A stretch of DNA of 64,000 nt, from contig NC_088911.1 in NCBI RefSeq assembly GCF_963576675.1, positions 76,165,256 to 76,229,255 of the forward strand, given 5' to 3'. Under the pieces are notes generated by a model, which made no database searches, was not told the DNA's origin, and saw only the letters and a list, made by a program, of their open reading frames with translations. Numbering within the stretch: position 1 is the stretch's first letter; each line of letters starts with the position of its first letter. This stretch comes from Euphorbia lathyris. Lineage: Eukaryota; Streptophyta; Magnoliopsida; Malpighiales; Euphorbiaceae. The position numbers and the translations under genes are program-made. This document shows positions 31,353-43,900 of the stretch, piece after piece.

Positions 31353-34300
31353 CTAATGGGGATAGTCGATCACTTCGATGAATCCTGCTTCTAACTGCTT
31401 CTTCACCTCCTCTCTGATCTTATCTGCCCATTCTGGTCTCATACGTCGGAGCTTCTGCTTTACGGGCTTTGCTTCGGGGTAAGTTGGAATGCGGTGAGTT
31501 ACGATAGATTGATCAATTCCCGGCATGTCTTCGTATGTCCATGCGAATACAATTTCATATTTTTTAATTATTCTCTCGAATTCTTTTCTCTCTTCAATAG
31601 TTAATTCTTGAGCAATTTGTATAAGTTTAGGATTTTCATCCGTACCAAGATTGAAAGTTGACATTTCTATTGCATTGATTTCAAATGTAGGCATGTTATA
31701 TGAATGAGAATGCATGGAATGATCATGATCAACATCAAGCAAGTAAGCAAAATCAGAATTCATTTCATTGATAGCATGGGTGATTACATCATCTGATTCA
31801 AACAAAGTAGTAATACAATTTTCATCATCAGGGTCTTCGGATTTCTCATGAATTTTGGAGGTACTAGGCTCATCTCTCGCTCCTGCAGTTGCTTCAATGG
31901 TGATGACTTGCTCCTCGGCATTCAAATCCAGCATCATAATCTCCTCGACAAAGCAGCTCACCTTTCCTTTGCCCCAGTCGGCAACATCATTGAAGATTTC
32001 GAACCCCGGCAGAATCTTTCCTTCGGCACTAACAGCCACTTCCGACTCATCATCAGACTCATCCCAGATGTTGATCGGAACCCTCTGATTGATACCTTCC
32101 TCGTCGGAGGAACTTCCCCAAACGTCCACGACCATCAGATCCATTATGTGAGGGACATTCGGATTTATGTAGGAAGGGTCCGACGATCCATACCGAGCCC
32201 AGCCTATCAGTTCTTCATAGTCCTTGAGGAACACTCCATTCATTCTTCTAGCCACGAGTGGAATAGCACCCTTCTGGATGCACATGAGTTGCTCCTGATC
32301 ACTCAAGGTGACCCGACACGAGGCATACTTGAACCTCCATCTTCTAGCATAATCCACAAATGATTCCTCGGGGAATTGCCTGATCCTTTCTAAATCTTCC
32401 AACGACCCTGTCCACGGAATGTACCTCTCATACCTCTGCACAAAGGCCTCCATGAGGGATCCCCAGTCCCCTTTTGTCTTTGCCGCGAGCATTCGGTGCC
32501 ACATCAAAGCTTCTCCTATGAGTGTCTTTGGAAAATGCTGGACTAACTCACTTCGGTAGAGTCCCGCGTCAAACATGCAGGCACAGAAACGGTTTATGTG
32601 ATCAATGGGGTTCTCATCTCCCTTATACTTAGACATGGCTGTTACTGCTTCAGGTGTCTCCTCTTCGGATAATGCAGGCATTTCCTCTGGACATTCCCGT
32701 GCGGCGTATTTCTTGATGAATCTCTTAGTCATTTTTGCCCAATCTGCTTTAACGTGCATTGGAAGAGACATGTACCACACTAGTGACTCTCCTGCCAGTG
32801 AGTTACAGAACAAGCTCGTGATCTCCCCCTCTTTGAAACCTAGAGGACCCATAGCCGACAGATAAAAATGCAAGTGCTCCATGGGGTCCTTCCCTTCATT
32901 ATACTTGCTGACATTCGGAAATGGACGTTTGATAGGCCCAATTTGCATTGCGCTATATTCCCCTGCCCGTATTTTGTCTCTTCGATACTTCATCAAAAAC
33001 AAGCTTGACACCAGTGACCAATCATGCTTAGTCGCATCAGGTAGCGATTGAAACCACTTCAAAGGTTCGCCCACCAGTGAAAGATGGAACCATGGAGCGA
33101 CTTCTTCCACTTTGTATGGCTCTCCAAACATAGCACACACGTATCCATACAAATGAGCTTCGGGGTCTTCTACCCCACTAAACAATTTCAACACGGGCAT
33201 GATCCTCCGAGATGAGACTTCCTCGGTCTCCTCAGTTTCAGTTCTATCATCCATCACTTCTTCCGTTGGCTCCTCTTCCAAAGCCGACACATACAAACCA
33301 TTTCCCACATTATTCTTCTCATCGGAGTCCAGCAACTCCTCTACGTTCTCCTCGAAGGATTCCATCACTACACATTCTGTCAAACCAACTCCGATCATGC
33401 TCACCCTATGATTAGGCAATGGATTACGCCTAGTGGAAGGGTTTGCTGACGAAGGATCAGCTATCTTTTTCTCCTCGATTAAATCCTGGATTTCGTGTTT
33501 CAGCCTCTCACAATTCTCAATTGTATGCCCATAACTGCTGTGGAACTCACAATACCCTTTAGCCTGTATCTGTGGAGTAGGTTGAGCTTTGTTATACGGG
33601 GTAAGGGCTTTCAATAGTCCTTTCTTCTGCAAACGTTCGAAAACCTTTGCGTAAGTCTGATCAAATTTGGCGAACCGCCTCTTTTCGATAGCATTAAGAT
33701 CAAGCACTTTCACTGCTGCAGATTCTGCACTCTCACTTGGCCCTCCAGCACTATACCCAGACTTCGTCCATTTAGTGTATGCTTTCTTCGGCTCTCCATC
33801 CCCCTCAATGGTCAAGGCACAGCTATACATCTGATTGAAATCGGTAAAAGGCATATACCGCAACTCATTCTTAATATATGGCAACGTGTTGCCAACCACC
33901 ATTCGGATCTGATCCTGCTCGAGCGGCTTTTGTTTCATCACTGCGGCCTTAGCCCTCCATTTTTTCACAAAATCGGAAAAGGATTCCCCGGCCTGTTGCT
34001 TAGTGCTCTCTAACTCTTTCAAAGTGACCTCCAGCATGGTGTTAAAGCTATACTGAGCGATGAATGACTTCGCTAATTCCTTCCAATCCTTCTTTGTCAC
34101 CATAGGCAATGCATGGAACCATGTGAGGGCAGCCCCCTCTAGGTAAGTGTTAAACAGCCCCAGGACTTGATCCTCAGTCAGGATCGTGTGCTTCATCACA
34201 GCAACATACTGATTCATGTGAGCGGTGGGATCTCCAGTTCCATCGAACTTTTTCATGTCAGGGAGCCGAAATTTCAAAGGCAAAGCTGTTGCCGATAAAC

Positions 34301-34772
34301 AATTCTTCAAGTTATAAAAGTCCTGACTTCCGGAACTTCCTCCGCGCAAGTCATGCACCTCATGCGTGATGTGTTGCTTCCATTCCTCTTCCTTAGCTTT
34401 CTCTTTCTCTAACTGTTTTCGGATATAATCCTAATAATCCTCCTCATTCCCAAAGCGAGGGCCATCGTTCACCTTATTCTCAGCGTGTTTACTGCCATTT
34501 TTATCATCTCTCATGGCCAGCTTAGCTAACTGGGCCGCTATCACCGCTAACTGCTCATTAATGTTGTTCACAGAGTTTTCCAATCCGGCCACTTTTTCGT
34601 CGGTCGCAGACATACTGGCTGAAGACTGAGTATACTCGGACGAAGATGATTCCGAAGCCACAACTGCCAATTCAGAACTGTCAATTTGTAACTGGTCAAA
34701 CTGCCTAACTAGCCGACTGCTCTCTCGATACCACAATCGCTTAATGATGACGTCTGCGCGAATGGTATCCAT
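31353..34772 (-). pseudogene. gag: Tat-type Gag region with four tandem capsid-like modules
   Basis: Frame from ATG at 34772, broken by a TAG at 34431-34433, then open for 1,001 residues. In that part, residues 31-180 are a normal Retrotrans_gag domain (FDGTGDPTAHMNQYV, LEGAALTWFHALP, DWKELAKSFIAQY), followed by a variant zinc knuckle (CEFHSSYGHTIENC, 270-283). Three further units repeat the same pattern: 385-460 (FSGVEDPEAHLYGYV, LVGEPLKWFQSLP), 478-552 (YNEGKDPMEHLHFYL, LAGESLVWYMSLP) and 571-710 (YKGDENPIDHINRF, LIGEALMWHRMLA). The fourth also keeps the C-terminal capsid half. Then follow an acidic linker and the RT lead-in (PVKQKLRRMRPEWADKI). No DSG/DTG protease motif or usual protease flank is found. 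Normal Gags have one such domain. Confidence 0.85.
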
Positions 34773-36696
34773 TAGTATGTATGCATGATTTTATATGCAT
34801 GATTCGTGGTGTGTGTGTTTATTTATTTACGGATATATAAGATAAGAAGAACAAACGTTAGTCTAATTACACGTATCACAACATCTCTCTTCCACCCTTA
34901 TTCCTCCACACACTCGTTGGTCCAGGTCTCTTTCCTAGGATTTTGGTTTTTGGCTCACGTTGCGGTCTAGGGGACGCGTGATGCCGTCGATTATTGCGGA
35001 AAAGTAAATCGCCCATCAGACAATACAATTCGTTTTTGACGTATCCACGTTCAGTGACTAAGAAATCGACCAAGTTGGATTGTCCTTTTAGAATAACTCA
35101 TCTTTTGTCCTTTCGCGAGATGCATTAATTCGGGTTTTGACTCCCTTTGAGCGCATCTCGGTTTTTAAACGTGGTACGAGTTATTCTTCTAGTCCAATTG
35201 TTCGTTATCGTCCATGACTCATTCCCTTTTATTCATGTGGATTCGTGTCTCGATTTTTGGATTACAACGGGATCTTTTGGATCTATCGAGAGACGTAACC
35301 ACGCGTTTATTTAGTGATGAAATCACTTTTGGATTTTATTTTAGGGAACGGACTCATCGCGTAACGCATTTGTTCTTAGCGTCGAGGATCCGTTTGCTCC
35401 TTTTTGCTACGTGAAAGACGGCGAGTCTTATTTTGAGCGCACGGTAACCTTTCGGCTAGCAACAGTTCGTTGTCCCTCCCAATCCTACGGGATATATCAT
35501 CTTAGTGTGGTTATAGAAAATCAACCTTTCGTTAAATCGCGTGTTTGTTCGAAGCGAGGATATCACCGTTTTCTTTCCTTTAGGCGCGAATTTAAGCAAA
35601 CACGTATATCGGGCCATATTTCTTACAGTTTTGGTAACGGTCGAAATGATCGAGTCGTTAGTCAAAACCCGCAGTCTCGTCCATATGGCGCAATTATATG
35701 GTTTGGCTTAATTCGGCTTCGAGATTTTGAACGGGGTATACTCTCGTTCGAGGCACGTATTCAACGACATTGGTTTATTTTCTTTAACTACCCTCGGGAT
35801 TGATATATATCGTAGTCTCGGAATGATTTTGGTCGTTTAGTTCATTTTTCTTTTCTTTTATTTTCTTAGTCATCTTTACGGACACATCCATTTCTCTTAA
35901 GAACAACTCGAGGCATAACGTAAAAGCTCGTCTTTTATTCGGAAGGGACGGGCTACTTGTGCGAAACTTTTTTCGTTACAACAGGGTTGTTCGAAACAGA
36001 AATGTTCTTCGTTTTCGTTTCGTCATGATCTCGTTTTATCCCAACTTATTTAAAGAATGTGAATAACGGCTATTGTTAATATAATCTTTTGTATCGAGAT
36101 GTAACTATCCTTAATACCGAATCGATTCATACTAATACGTGCTTATGTCATAACGTATTTTCTGAACATGTGCCTTCGTCGGGACACCGAAAAGGGACAA
36201 GGCGGGTCGCACATGTTCATTCATATGAGATGACTAAGTCGTCTTTAGTTCAAATCGTTTCGATGTTTTAGGGTAATTAGTATGTCGATTCACGAGTATA
36301 TATTAACGCATCGTCTCATTTTCTTTACATACTTTAGGATTAGACACGTATCATGGCGGTTTGAAAACACGAACCGATTCATTTATCACATCAAAAATAG
36401 TAACGGGTAATCCTATGGAAACTTCTAAGGCTACTATATGCTGACACGGCTGACCGCGGGACCTCACAGGACCGCACAAATTCGCCCCTAACGAATGGAT
36501 GGGGACCCTTTGGCGCCTTACTGTAAGGGGGAACTTACACTAGCCTCTTTCGAGCGACGAATGGACTCTCGCTAGAGGTTTCGCGGAAATTACCCAAAAG
36601 GTTTGCAATAATGCACATGAATGCATACGAAAAGAAGTAAAACGATCCGTCCCCGTTAAGGGCTTAATACACGCCTTCCGGAATCAAATTTCTCGC
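34773..36696 (-). other. Leader (5' untranslated region) of the Tat element
   Basis: About 1.9 kb between primer-binding site and gag, with no convincing ORF; the plus-strand ORF at 35411-35803 shows no known motif. A nested palindrome is at 35090-35187: AGAATAACTC (35090-35099) pairs with GAGTTATTCT (35178-35187), enclosing CGAGATGC (35116-35123) paired with GCATCTCG (35153-35160). In retroelements such leader stems can serve packaging or dimerisation; here that is only a suggestion. Confidence 0.6.
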
Positions 36697-36715
36697 TTCC
36701 CCAGCAGAGTCGCCA
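36697..36715 (-). promoter_or_regulatory. Primer-binding site of the Tat element
   Basis: The minus strand reads TGGCGACTCTGCTGGGGAA two bases inside the LTR edge. This PBS form is typical of Tat/Ogre elements, which are described as using tRNA-Arg; the tRNA assignment is from memory. Confidence 0.8.
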
Positions 36716-36717
36716 CT

Positions 36718-39717
36718 TGTTAGACGAGGTGCCGCGGCCTAATCTCCCGGGCGGACCGGGGGGTGGACAACCTCATGGCGACGTAAGCGGTGATTGGCAC
36801 CGAAAGCAACCAATCGTGGAATCAAGCTGCTCGGCAGGACCGGAGCTCGGAGATATGGAAGAGTCGCCACCCACGAATGGGAAAATGAACACCGATCCCT
36901 TGCGGGAGACCGGTGTGGGTTCGAGAAACTTAGGTACGAGCCGAGAAGGCTAGCTCCTTTCCGGAGAAAGGCTACTAGGCACCCCGACATCGCCCGGTTA
37001 TGAACCACCGGCCTCCTACTCAGCATGTTAGGCGATAACGGACTAATCGTATACTTCTTTAAGTTTAAAATTCATTTGAAACCTTTTCTTTCTCTTTTTA
37101 GAAACCGTTTTGAGCATATATTATTGGAAAGCCACATTAGTAAAGAATCACCCATTTATATTATACATACACAGAGAAGGGGGAAGAAAGAAGTGGTTTA
37201 CGACTTTATTTAAATGTCATGTTGTGTGTTTACTCTATGCTAACTCATTTCCCCAAAACGAGTTCCTTTACATGGTTCGCACCTTAATCGCCGTTGGAAC
37301 GATTTAGGAGCGTTTTAAAACCCCGCTTGATGAAGTTCACCCGAATCGCCGTTGGAACGACTCGAGTGTTTGAAAACGTTAGGATAAAAACCTTTTAATA
37401 GGAAAACATGATTAATCATACAAGTCAATTTTATTTTGTACAAACCCTTTTAGAAAATGATTCAAAAACTCTATTATTCACAAAGAAAACGATTTTAATT
37501 ACAATGTTCGCTTAATCCGCCTTTGGAACGGATTAAGGTTTTAAAACGTGATGTTTTGGAACCAATTTAGAAATATTAACAAAAATAACTCCATTTATTT
37601 ACATTAGGAACCTCTAAAAATTCATTAGTGTAAATGATTAAATTGAAAACTCTCTTTTTGTGATTTATTTTCCCCTCTTACTTAATGGACTCTTTACCTA
37701 TTATGATTATAATAATAAACCCATTTAAACCAAGATTCACACTCAAATAAAGCCCATTTGAAACCCGGGCCCATGGATGGGCCAAAGGAATAAAGAAAAT
37801 AATTTAAGCATATATATATACATTTAAATCAAAAAGAGAATATGAGAATTAAAGTTAATAAAAAAAGGGAACTATATAATACATGTATGAAAATACTAGA
37901 TATAATACATTTATACTTTAAAAATGTGAAAATAGTAAATAAATCTCATAAATAAGAAAATAATCCTTTATCCAAAATAGTTTCGTATAATAATCAATAA
38001 CATAACCCATATACCCCAAAACTACATATATACATAACTAATGTAGTTTTAAATATCAAAAATAACATATACCAATATCTACTAATTATTTCCCAAAATG
38101 CCCAAGTAAATAACCTTTAAAATAGGATCTAATATAACTCAAATTAATAAAAAAGAACATATATATACATATACTTATGTTTAAAAATTAAATAAAGAAT
38201 GATATACAAACATCCTAAATAATTATATACACTAAATATCTAAAATAGTTTGAAAAACATACATTACATAACTATACATATATATATTAAGGATTAAAAG
38301 CTTAAAAGTTAAGAAAAATGGACTGAAATGGCATTTTTTACGTTTTGGCAGATTTACCGACGGAAAATCCGTCGGTAAACAGCAATTAGTGACAGAAATG
38401 GCAAATTACAGCAGCACTCTAATTATTTCCAGATTTATTCAAAAGCTTTAAATTAAATCTAATTCAACCGCCTTGGATTTCCGAACTACCAAAAATGGAT
38501 CATAGTCAATAACGGAAGTTCCTAAAACGATGTTTTTTATTTTAAAACATTATTTGGAAATTTCTTTTAGATCCAAAAAAAGCTTATAATCTCAACGTTT
38601 TTCGATACCCGAACTACCTTTTTATTGGATCATGGTTCGTATTGGGATATCAAAACAAGGTTTTTTATTTGAAAACAAAACCGAATTTTATTCAACACGA
38701 AACGAAAATTAAATAAATACGCTAATTAAATAAAACGTGACAAGATAAATGAATCACTAAATAAATAAAAACTATAGCATAAAAATAAATAGAAGGAGAA
38801 GATAAATAAAATAAAATAAAAGAGTCTAGTCCTCGGATAATACCTTAAATTCGGTATCTGACAATCGAAGCCGATTGATTCCACGAGTCGCCTTCTTCCG
38901 TTTTTTATATTTTTTTAGTAAAAATTTAACTTTAGGAAATTCGGAATTTTTGAGAAAAAAAATATTTTCCTCAAAAAAAATTCACTTTCGCTCTCTAAAA
39001 ATGTTTAGAGTGAGAAAGGCTCCAAAATTCCTCCCATCCCTTCATTGGGATCCGTGCCCCTTTTTATAGGGAAACGGGTCCCGGATCAATGGGCGACGCC
39101 CGAGTAAAATCGGGCGTCGCCCAAAGCCGTTGGGCGGCCGCCCAACACCACGTTGGGCTACCGCCCAACTGCCGTTGGGCGTCCGCCCGACGCGGTTGGG
39201 CGCTCGCGCCCGCCTGACGCGGTCGGGCACTCACTCAACGGCCGCCGGGGCGCGTCTTACGTCGTCGGGCGTGCACGCCCCGCGGCTGTCGAGCTCGCGC
39301 TCCGCGTCGTCGGGCGTTCATGCGTCCTGACCGCCGAACGCGTGTTCCGTGCTGCCGGGCGCACACGCCTCGCGGCTGACGAGCGCGCGTCCCGTGCCGC
39401 CAAGCTCGTGTCTTGCTCGGACACCGAGCGCGAACCATTCATGGTTGGATGCGTGCGTCCGACAGACGTCGAGCGCGCGCTTCGCGTCGTCGAGCGGGCG
39501 TCCGACTGTCGTCGAACGCGCGCCAGCCGCCGCTAAGCACTCGCACCGTGCCGTTAAGCATTCGCGAGCTATCCGATCGACAACAGCGACCGACCGTAAC
39601 TTATATATTTTATTTATTTATTATTATTATTTTTTCTTTTTGAAACTTTCAGAATCAATCGCTTCCACCGTCTTGTTTCCAGGTTTTCGTCACAGGTCCT
39701 CCGACTCGGTGTCTACA
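36718..39717 (-). repeat. 5' LTR of the Tat element (right copy)
   Basis: A 3,000-bp direct repeat of 19919-22977. The hairpin TTTACCGACGGA/TCCGTCGGTAAA recurs at 38353-38379. The GC-rich palindrome block (39100-39240) has fewer GTTGGGCG units than in the left LTR, which accounts for most of the length difference. It is followed by the target duplication ACCGT (39718-39722). Confidence 0.93.
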
Positions 39718-40636
39718 ACCGTCAACTAGGTATTGCTAGTAGAGGAGATTGTTCACAGATCACGGGATGCCTGACTCTTCTTCAGGCGTGGATAAATGAG
39801 TATTTCCCGTGTTTCAGACCTCAACGAGAGGGATACACCCCCCGACCAGATTATCCATGAGCTCGGATCTGGTCGTCGACAAAGCAGCCCAGGACTGATC
39901 AGCGGTTGAGAGAGTTACATCTTCATATTGACAGATTGACTGCGTCCGAGGTACGTTTATCACTTAATTATATCAGTAATGTATTTAAAATTTATTAATT
40001 TACTTGTATATGTGTGCAGGTGATGTGGCTGCCGTACGGTCGTGATATAGTACTCTGCACTCCTAGGACTATTTATAGGGGATGGATACAGTACCGGGAT
40101 ATAATGGAGCCGTATATGCCCGATCGATGCCTCCATCAGCTGGGGTATGTCCAGATCGTGCCCATGCGGATTTTCACGCCCACGAGGGTTGTACGTGATT
40201 GGAGTAGCTCTCGGTATCGGTTAGAGCATGCAACTGTGGTTGCCCATGATAGTTGGGAATTTTTTCCAGCGGCGTTTACACTTATGATGTTGATATACAC
40301 TATCGTTGATACTCAGTCAGCATGTGATGAGGCGTACATGTCGTGGTACGTTTGATATTCACATCCGCAGATCTTGTCCGATACGCAGGCACAGCCACAG
40401 GATGTTCTCAGTCGTTCGAACAGTGAGCTTGTAAGTCATTTGGATTGTAGTTGTTAATTTTAAACTAAATGTTAATTAACATTCTCAATTAATTATTGTT
40501 TTTCCAGTGGGTTACGCGCTTTTCTAGCATATCTCGTGGCGTGATAGTAGATTTACGACAGTTCGATGCGGATAAGTCAGCTGATTGGATAGAGATCTTG
40601 GAGCATTCTATGAGTGATTGGGATCTGGCCAAATGA
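39718..40636 (+). pseudogene. PMD gene of MULE E, 3' half (after the Tat insertion)
   Basis: Continues the exon cut at 19918 in the frame expected for a PMD protein: QLGIASRGDCSQITGCLTLL then QAWINEYFPCFRP. Inferred exons: 39718-39950, 40020-40430 and 40508-40636, joined by GT-AG introns. The middle exon (VMWLPYGRDIVLCTPRTIY, GWIQYRDIMEPYMPDRCLHQ) matches the C-terminal part of MAIN-like / protein phosphatase 7 long-form PMD proteins. In-frame TGA codons (in the first exon near 39857 and after MSWYV at about 40353) fit TGG and CGA changes. The gene ends with DLAK and TGA at 40634-40636. Confidence 0.85.
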
Positions 40637-40914
40637 TTAGGGACTGTTTTTTTAAGTCGTTTTATTACTAAACAGTATTTTGGGACTATTTGTTACTCTT
40701 CAGTATTTTGTATTACCAATATTTTGCTACTCGTTAGTTGTTTAAGTCGTTTTATTTTCTAAACAATAATTTCACTAATCAGTAATTTCACTAAACAGTA
40801 ATTTCAGTGAACAGTGATAATATTACTAAATATTAAGTTCACTAAATATTACTAAACATTAAGTTCACTAAACATAAATATTACTAAATATTAAGTTCAC
40901 TAAACATAATATTA
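40637..40914. other. Convergent spacer of MULE E with short repeats
   Basis: Repeated CACTAAACAGTAATTT and ATTACTAAATATTAAGTT words at 40750-40912; no gene. The PMD and transposase genes end facing each other here. Confidence 0.6.
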
Positions 40915-43900
40915 CTATCTATATCCCGCAATAATAGCAAGTCTATCCCACTGTGCTCGCCGATCCGCATACAAGAGATCCCATCCTTCAACGAAACTCT
41001 GCCGACATGTGCGCCAATTAACCAATATAGGAGGTACTGGAAAATTACTAGATAAATCTAGCCGAATATAATGTTCGTACGTACCTAAATGAGCTATAAT
41101 AATCTCACGTTGTGGTCGTGTAGCAGTCGAGGGTGCATATAACGGTAGCACTATACCACATGAAAATAAGTTATTACCTTTACCGTATCCGAAAAAAAAT
41201 ACAGCCGCAGTATATAATGAGGCAATGGGATACAAGTCCTCCCAAACTGTCAACCAATGTGCTTGAGTACAACCACCACCATTCTAAGAAATTCGCTTAA
41301 TTGCCGCTTCTATCCCGCCAAAGTAGATTGGCTGGTATATGCTACGTTTAGCAATGATTTCATTTGCTATAGCCGTTCTTACTAAATACCAGCTATCTTG
41401 ATTGTCGAATATTTTATCCGCCACAACACGGAACCCGCAATTACCATCGTCTTCGACATCGAGATAGGATTCAATATACGACTTAATTAACCCAACGATT
41501 TTGTCTGAATTCGGGTAATCTGAAATATCATATGATGTCACATCGGTACCTATAATAATATAATTTTTTACAGTTTATAGATAATAAGTGGATGGAAACA
41601 ATAAAGAAAAATACATGAGTATGTAAATTAAAAATAAAAGTAAAAATTACCAGTAGAGCGGATCAAAGAGCTACGTCCGCAACTTCTAGACAAACTGGTA
41701 GACCGAGCACGTCCACGACGAATGTCACGGTACTCCCACGCACTCGGCATACGTTTGGTTGATAAACTCCCCTTCGGTCGTCCTCGGACATCAATTTTTA
41801 CTTCCGGTTCATAATATCCAGCTTCGTCCGGGTGAAGTTGATCATGAATCAATTGAGAAATATTGCGCATAAAAGTTGGGTTGCTTTTATCGACTTCATC
41901 AACAAGAGAGTGAAAGTATGCCCGACCCTCAGTCCCATCAGCATAATTGACATTGTCAGTAGTGTCAGAATTACCATATACAAGTGTCTTCCAGAATTTG
42001 TGTATCATCGAAATACTAACCGGTTTACGTCCGAGCTTCAATCTGCTGAGCTCGCATGCACACAGGATCTGCTGAGAGGTTCTCAAAATGCAGCCACAAC
42101 GTTCATCCACGTCATGACTCAACTTTTTCATACGCAAATATTCACTCCCGAGCAACTCCAAACAGTGGTGGGACACTTTACATGACAGGTGGCTGAATGG
42201 AAATCCGGAGTACAAAACATGTTTACGATGTCTTGAAGACTCAAGACTACCACTGATATGAATAAAATTGTATTAACAATCAAAATATATCCTAATAAAT
42301 GGAAATATAATCGTAACAGTAGCAAAATGGAATAAATGAATACCTGATCTTGATTACTTGCAATTCAATCTTGTTATGAACCTTCACCCAAACTGTATCG
42401 AGGGCTCCAGTGGAGGAATTCAGCCATTTCTTTAAAGAAGAATGTTCACTCTCCACTCTACATGTAGTTGTGTTTCCAAAATGAAGGAAATTTTTTGTCC
42501 ACGCAACAACGAACTTCTCCTTGTGGCATAACCACGTCTTCTCAACATAAGATATCACATGACCATACATTCTCATTTGATCTTTCATCTTCGCCACATT
42601 GATATCAAATTCATCTACTGTTAGAGAATTAATTAGTTTCTTCCATCTTCCATTCTTAAAACCAGATGCAAATTTCATGTCTTCGCCCATAAGTTTGTAG
42701 ACCCTATTTTCTACATCCTTGTTGATATGCCAGGTACATAACATGTGTGCAGAATCTGGAAATACCTCACTAACTGGCGTCATTAATCCCAACTCTCTAT
42801 CAGTCAAAATAACAGTCGAGTTAACATCAAACCCGATCAAATTTCTCAACCTCTCCATGACCCAACGATAGCTCGACTCCGTCTTATCCTTCATAATAGC
42901 ATAAGCTATCTTGAAGTTTTCGTTACATGGAGTCATCCCAACAATTTCAAAGAATGGCATTCTATACTTGTTGGTTTTGTACGTTGAATTCATTCCAACA
43001 TACCAGTAATATGTTCGAAATAACTTAACAGAAGATGGATGTGCCATAAATACATGAGTTAACATACCTGTTTCCGGATCAGCAACACTAGAATGAGAAT
43101 AATTATTCTCCACGGCAAGATGGAAAAACTGACTAATCATATCTCTACCCTCAAACCCATCCTTCCTCAATCGGTCTCTGTAATTATATACATGCTTTAT
43201 TATTGGATTGTCTCCGGGATGTTGTGTACGAAGTGCCGTCATAATAGCACACGGCTTTGCTTAATACGAACTCATTTCACGCACAATTTGTTTCGATGTG
43301 GGATCGAGTCCGCTCATCTATCGGTGTCCTTGTGGATAAACACACAAGTCATGATTATGCTTACCCTTCTCTCCGGCATAAACAATGATCTCCGAACCCG
43401 AAAAATCTTTCAACTGTTTGACTTTAATCCGGAAAGGACACCCACACGCCTTAGTTTTAGTTTTCCTACGTGAATCATCTTCTAAAGGATTCGTATTTCC
43501 TCTATATCGTTCGCCACGTGAACATCTTAGAAGCTTTTCAATTCCGTCGTGTTTGTGCGAAGAAATAACAATCTCGAAACCATTTTTAATTGCCACAGCT
43601 TTAGCCCACTGAATCGCTTCTATACTTGTGTGGAAAAATACGCTTGTAATGAAACATGGACTATAATCAATCCCGTCACCAATCCAAATATTGTCCGGTT
43701 CCTGAAATTAAACAAAATGAGAAAAATAGGCAAAATACGGCTAAAACAGCGGCTTTCGGAGCCGCTGTATTTCGCCTGGGCAGGTCAAGGACCCGCCCCA
43801 GGTCATTGACAAGCGGGTCTAATACCCGCCTGTATTCTATAGATGGCGGGTAACAGACCCGCCTATATATGAGACATGGCGGGTCCGTCACCCGCCATCG

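Larger units (their letters stand above)
19919..39717 (-). mobile_element. Tat/Ogre-type Ty3-gypsy retrotransposon with tandem Gag modules and antisense PMD gene
   Basis: A 19.8-kb minus-strand element inserted in the PMD exon of MULE E. From its 5' end: LTR 36718-39717, primer-binding site 36697-36715, leader, gag-pol 34772-28410, an antisense six-exon gene (24875-27857, +), a 39-bp tandem array (23221-24429), polypurine tract, LTR 19919-22977. The LTRs begin TGTAGACACCG and end CGTCTAACA on the element strand. The second, non-retroviral-type RNase H between RT/RNase H and integrase is the hallmark of the Tat lineage. Extra ORFs and 3' tandem repeats are known in that lineage. Apart from one GC-rich block, LTR differences are sparse, so the insertion is fairly recent, but three stops in gag-pol make it defective. 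Confidence 0.93.

Noticed and set aside
35411..35803. 130-aa plus-strand ORF in the Tat leader
   Set aside because: It has no recognisable motif, and the adjacent reading frames are equally open for short stretches.
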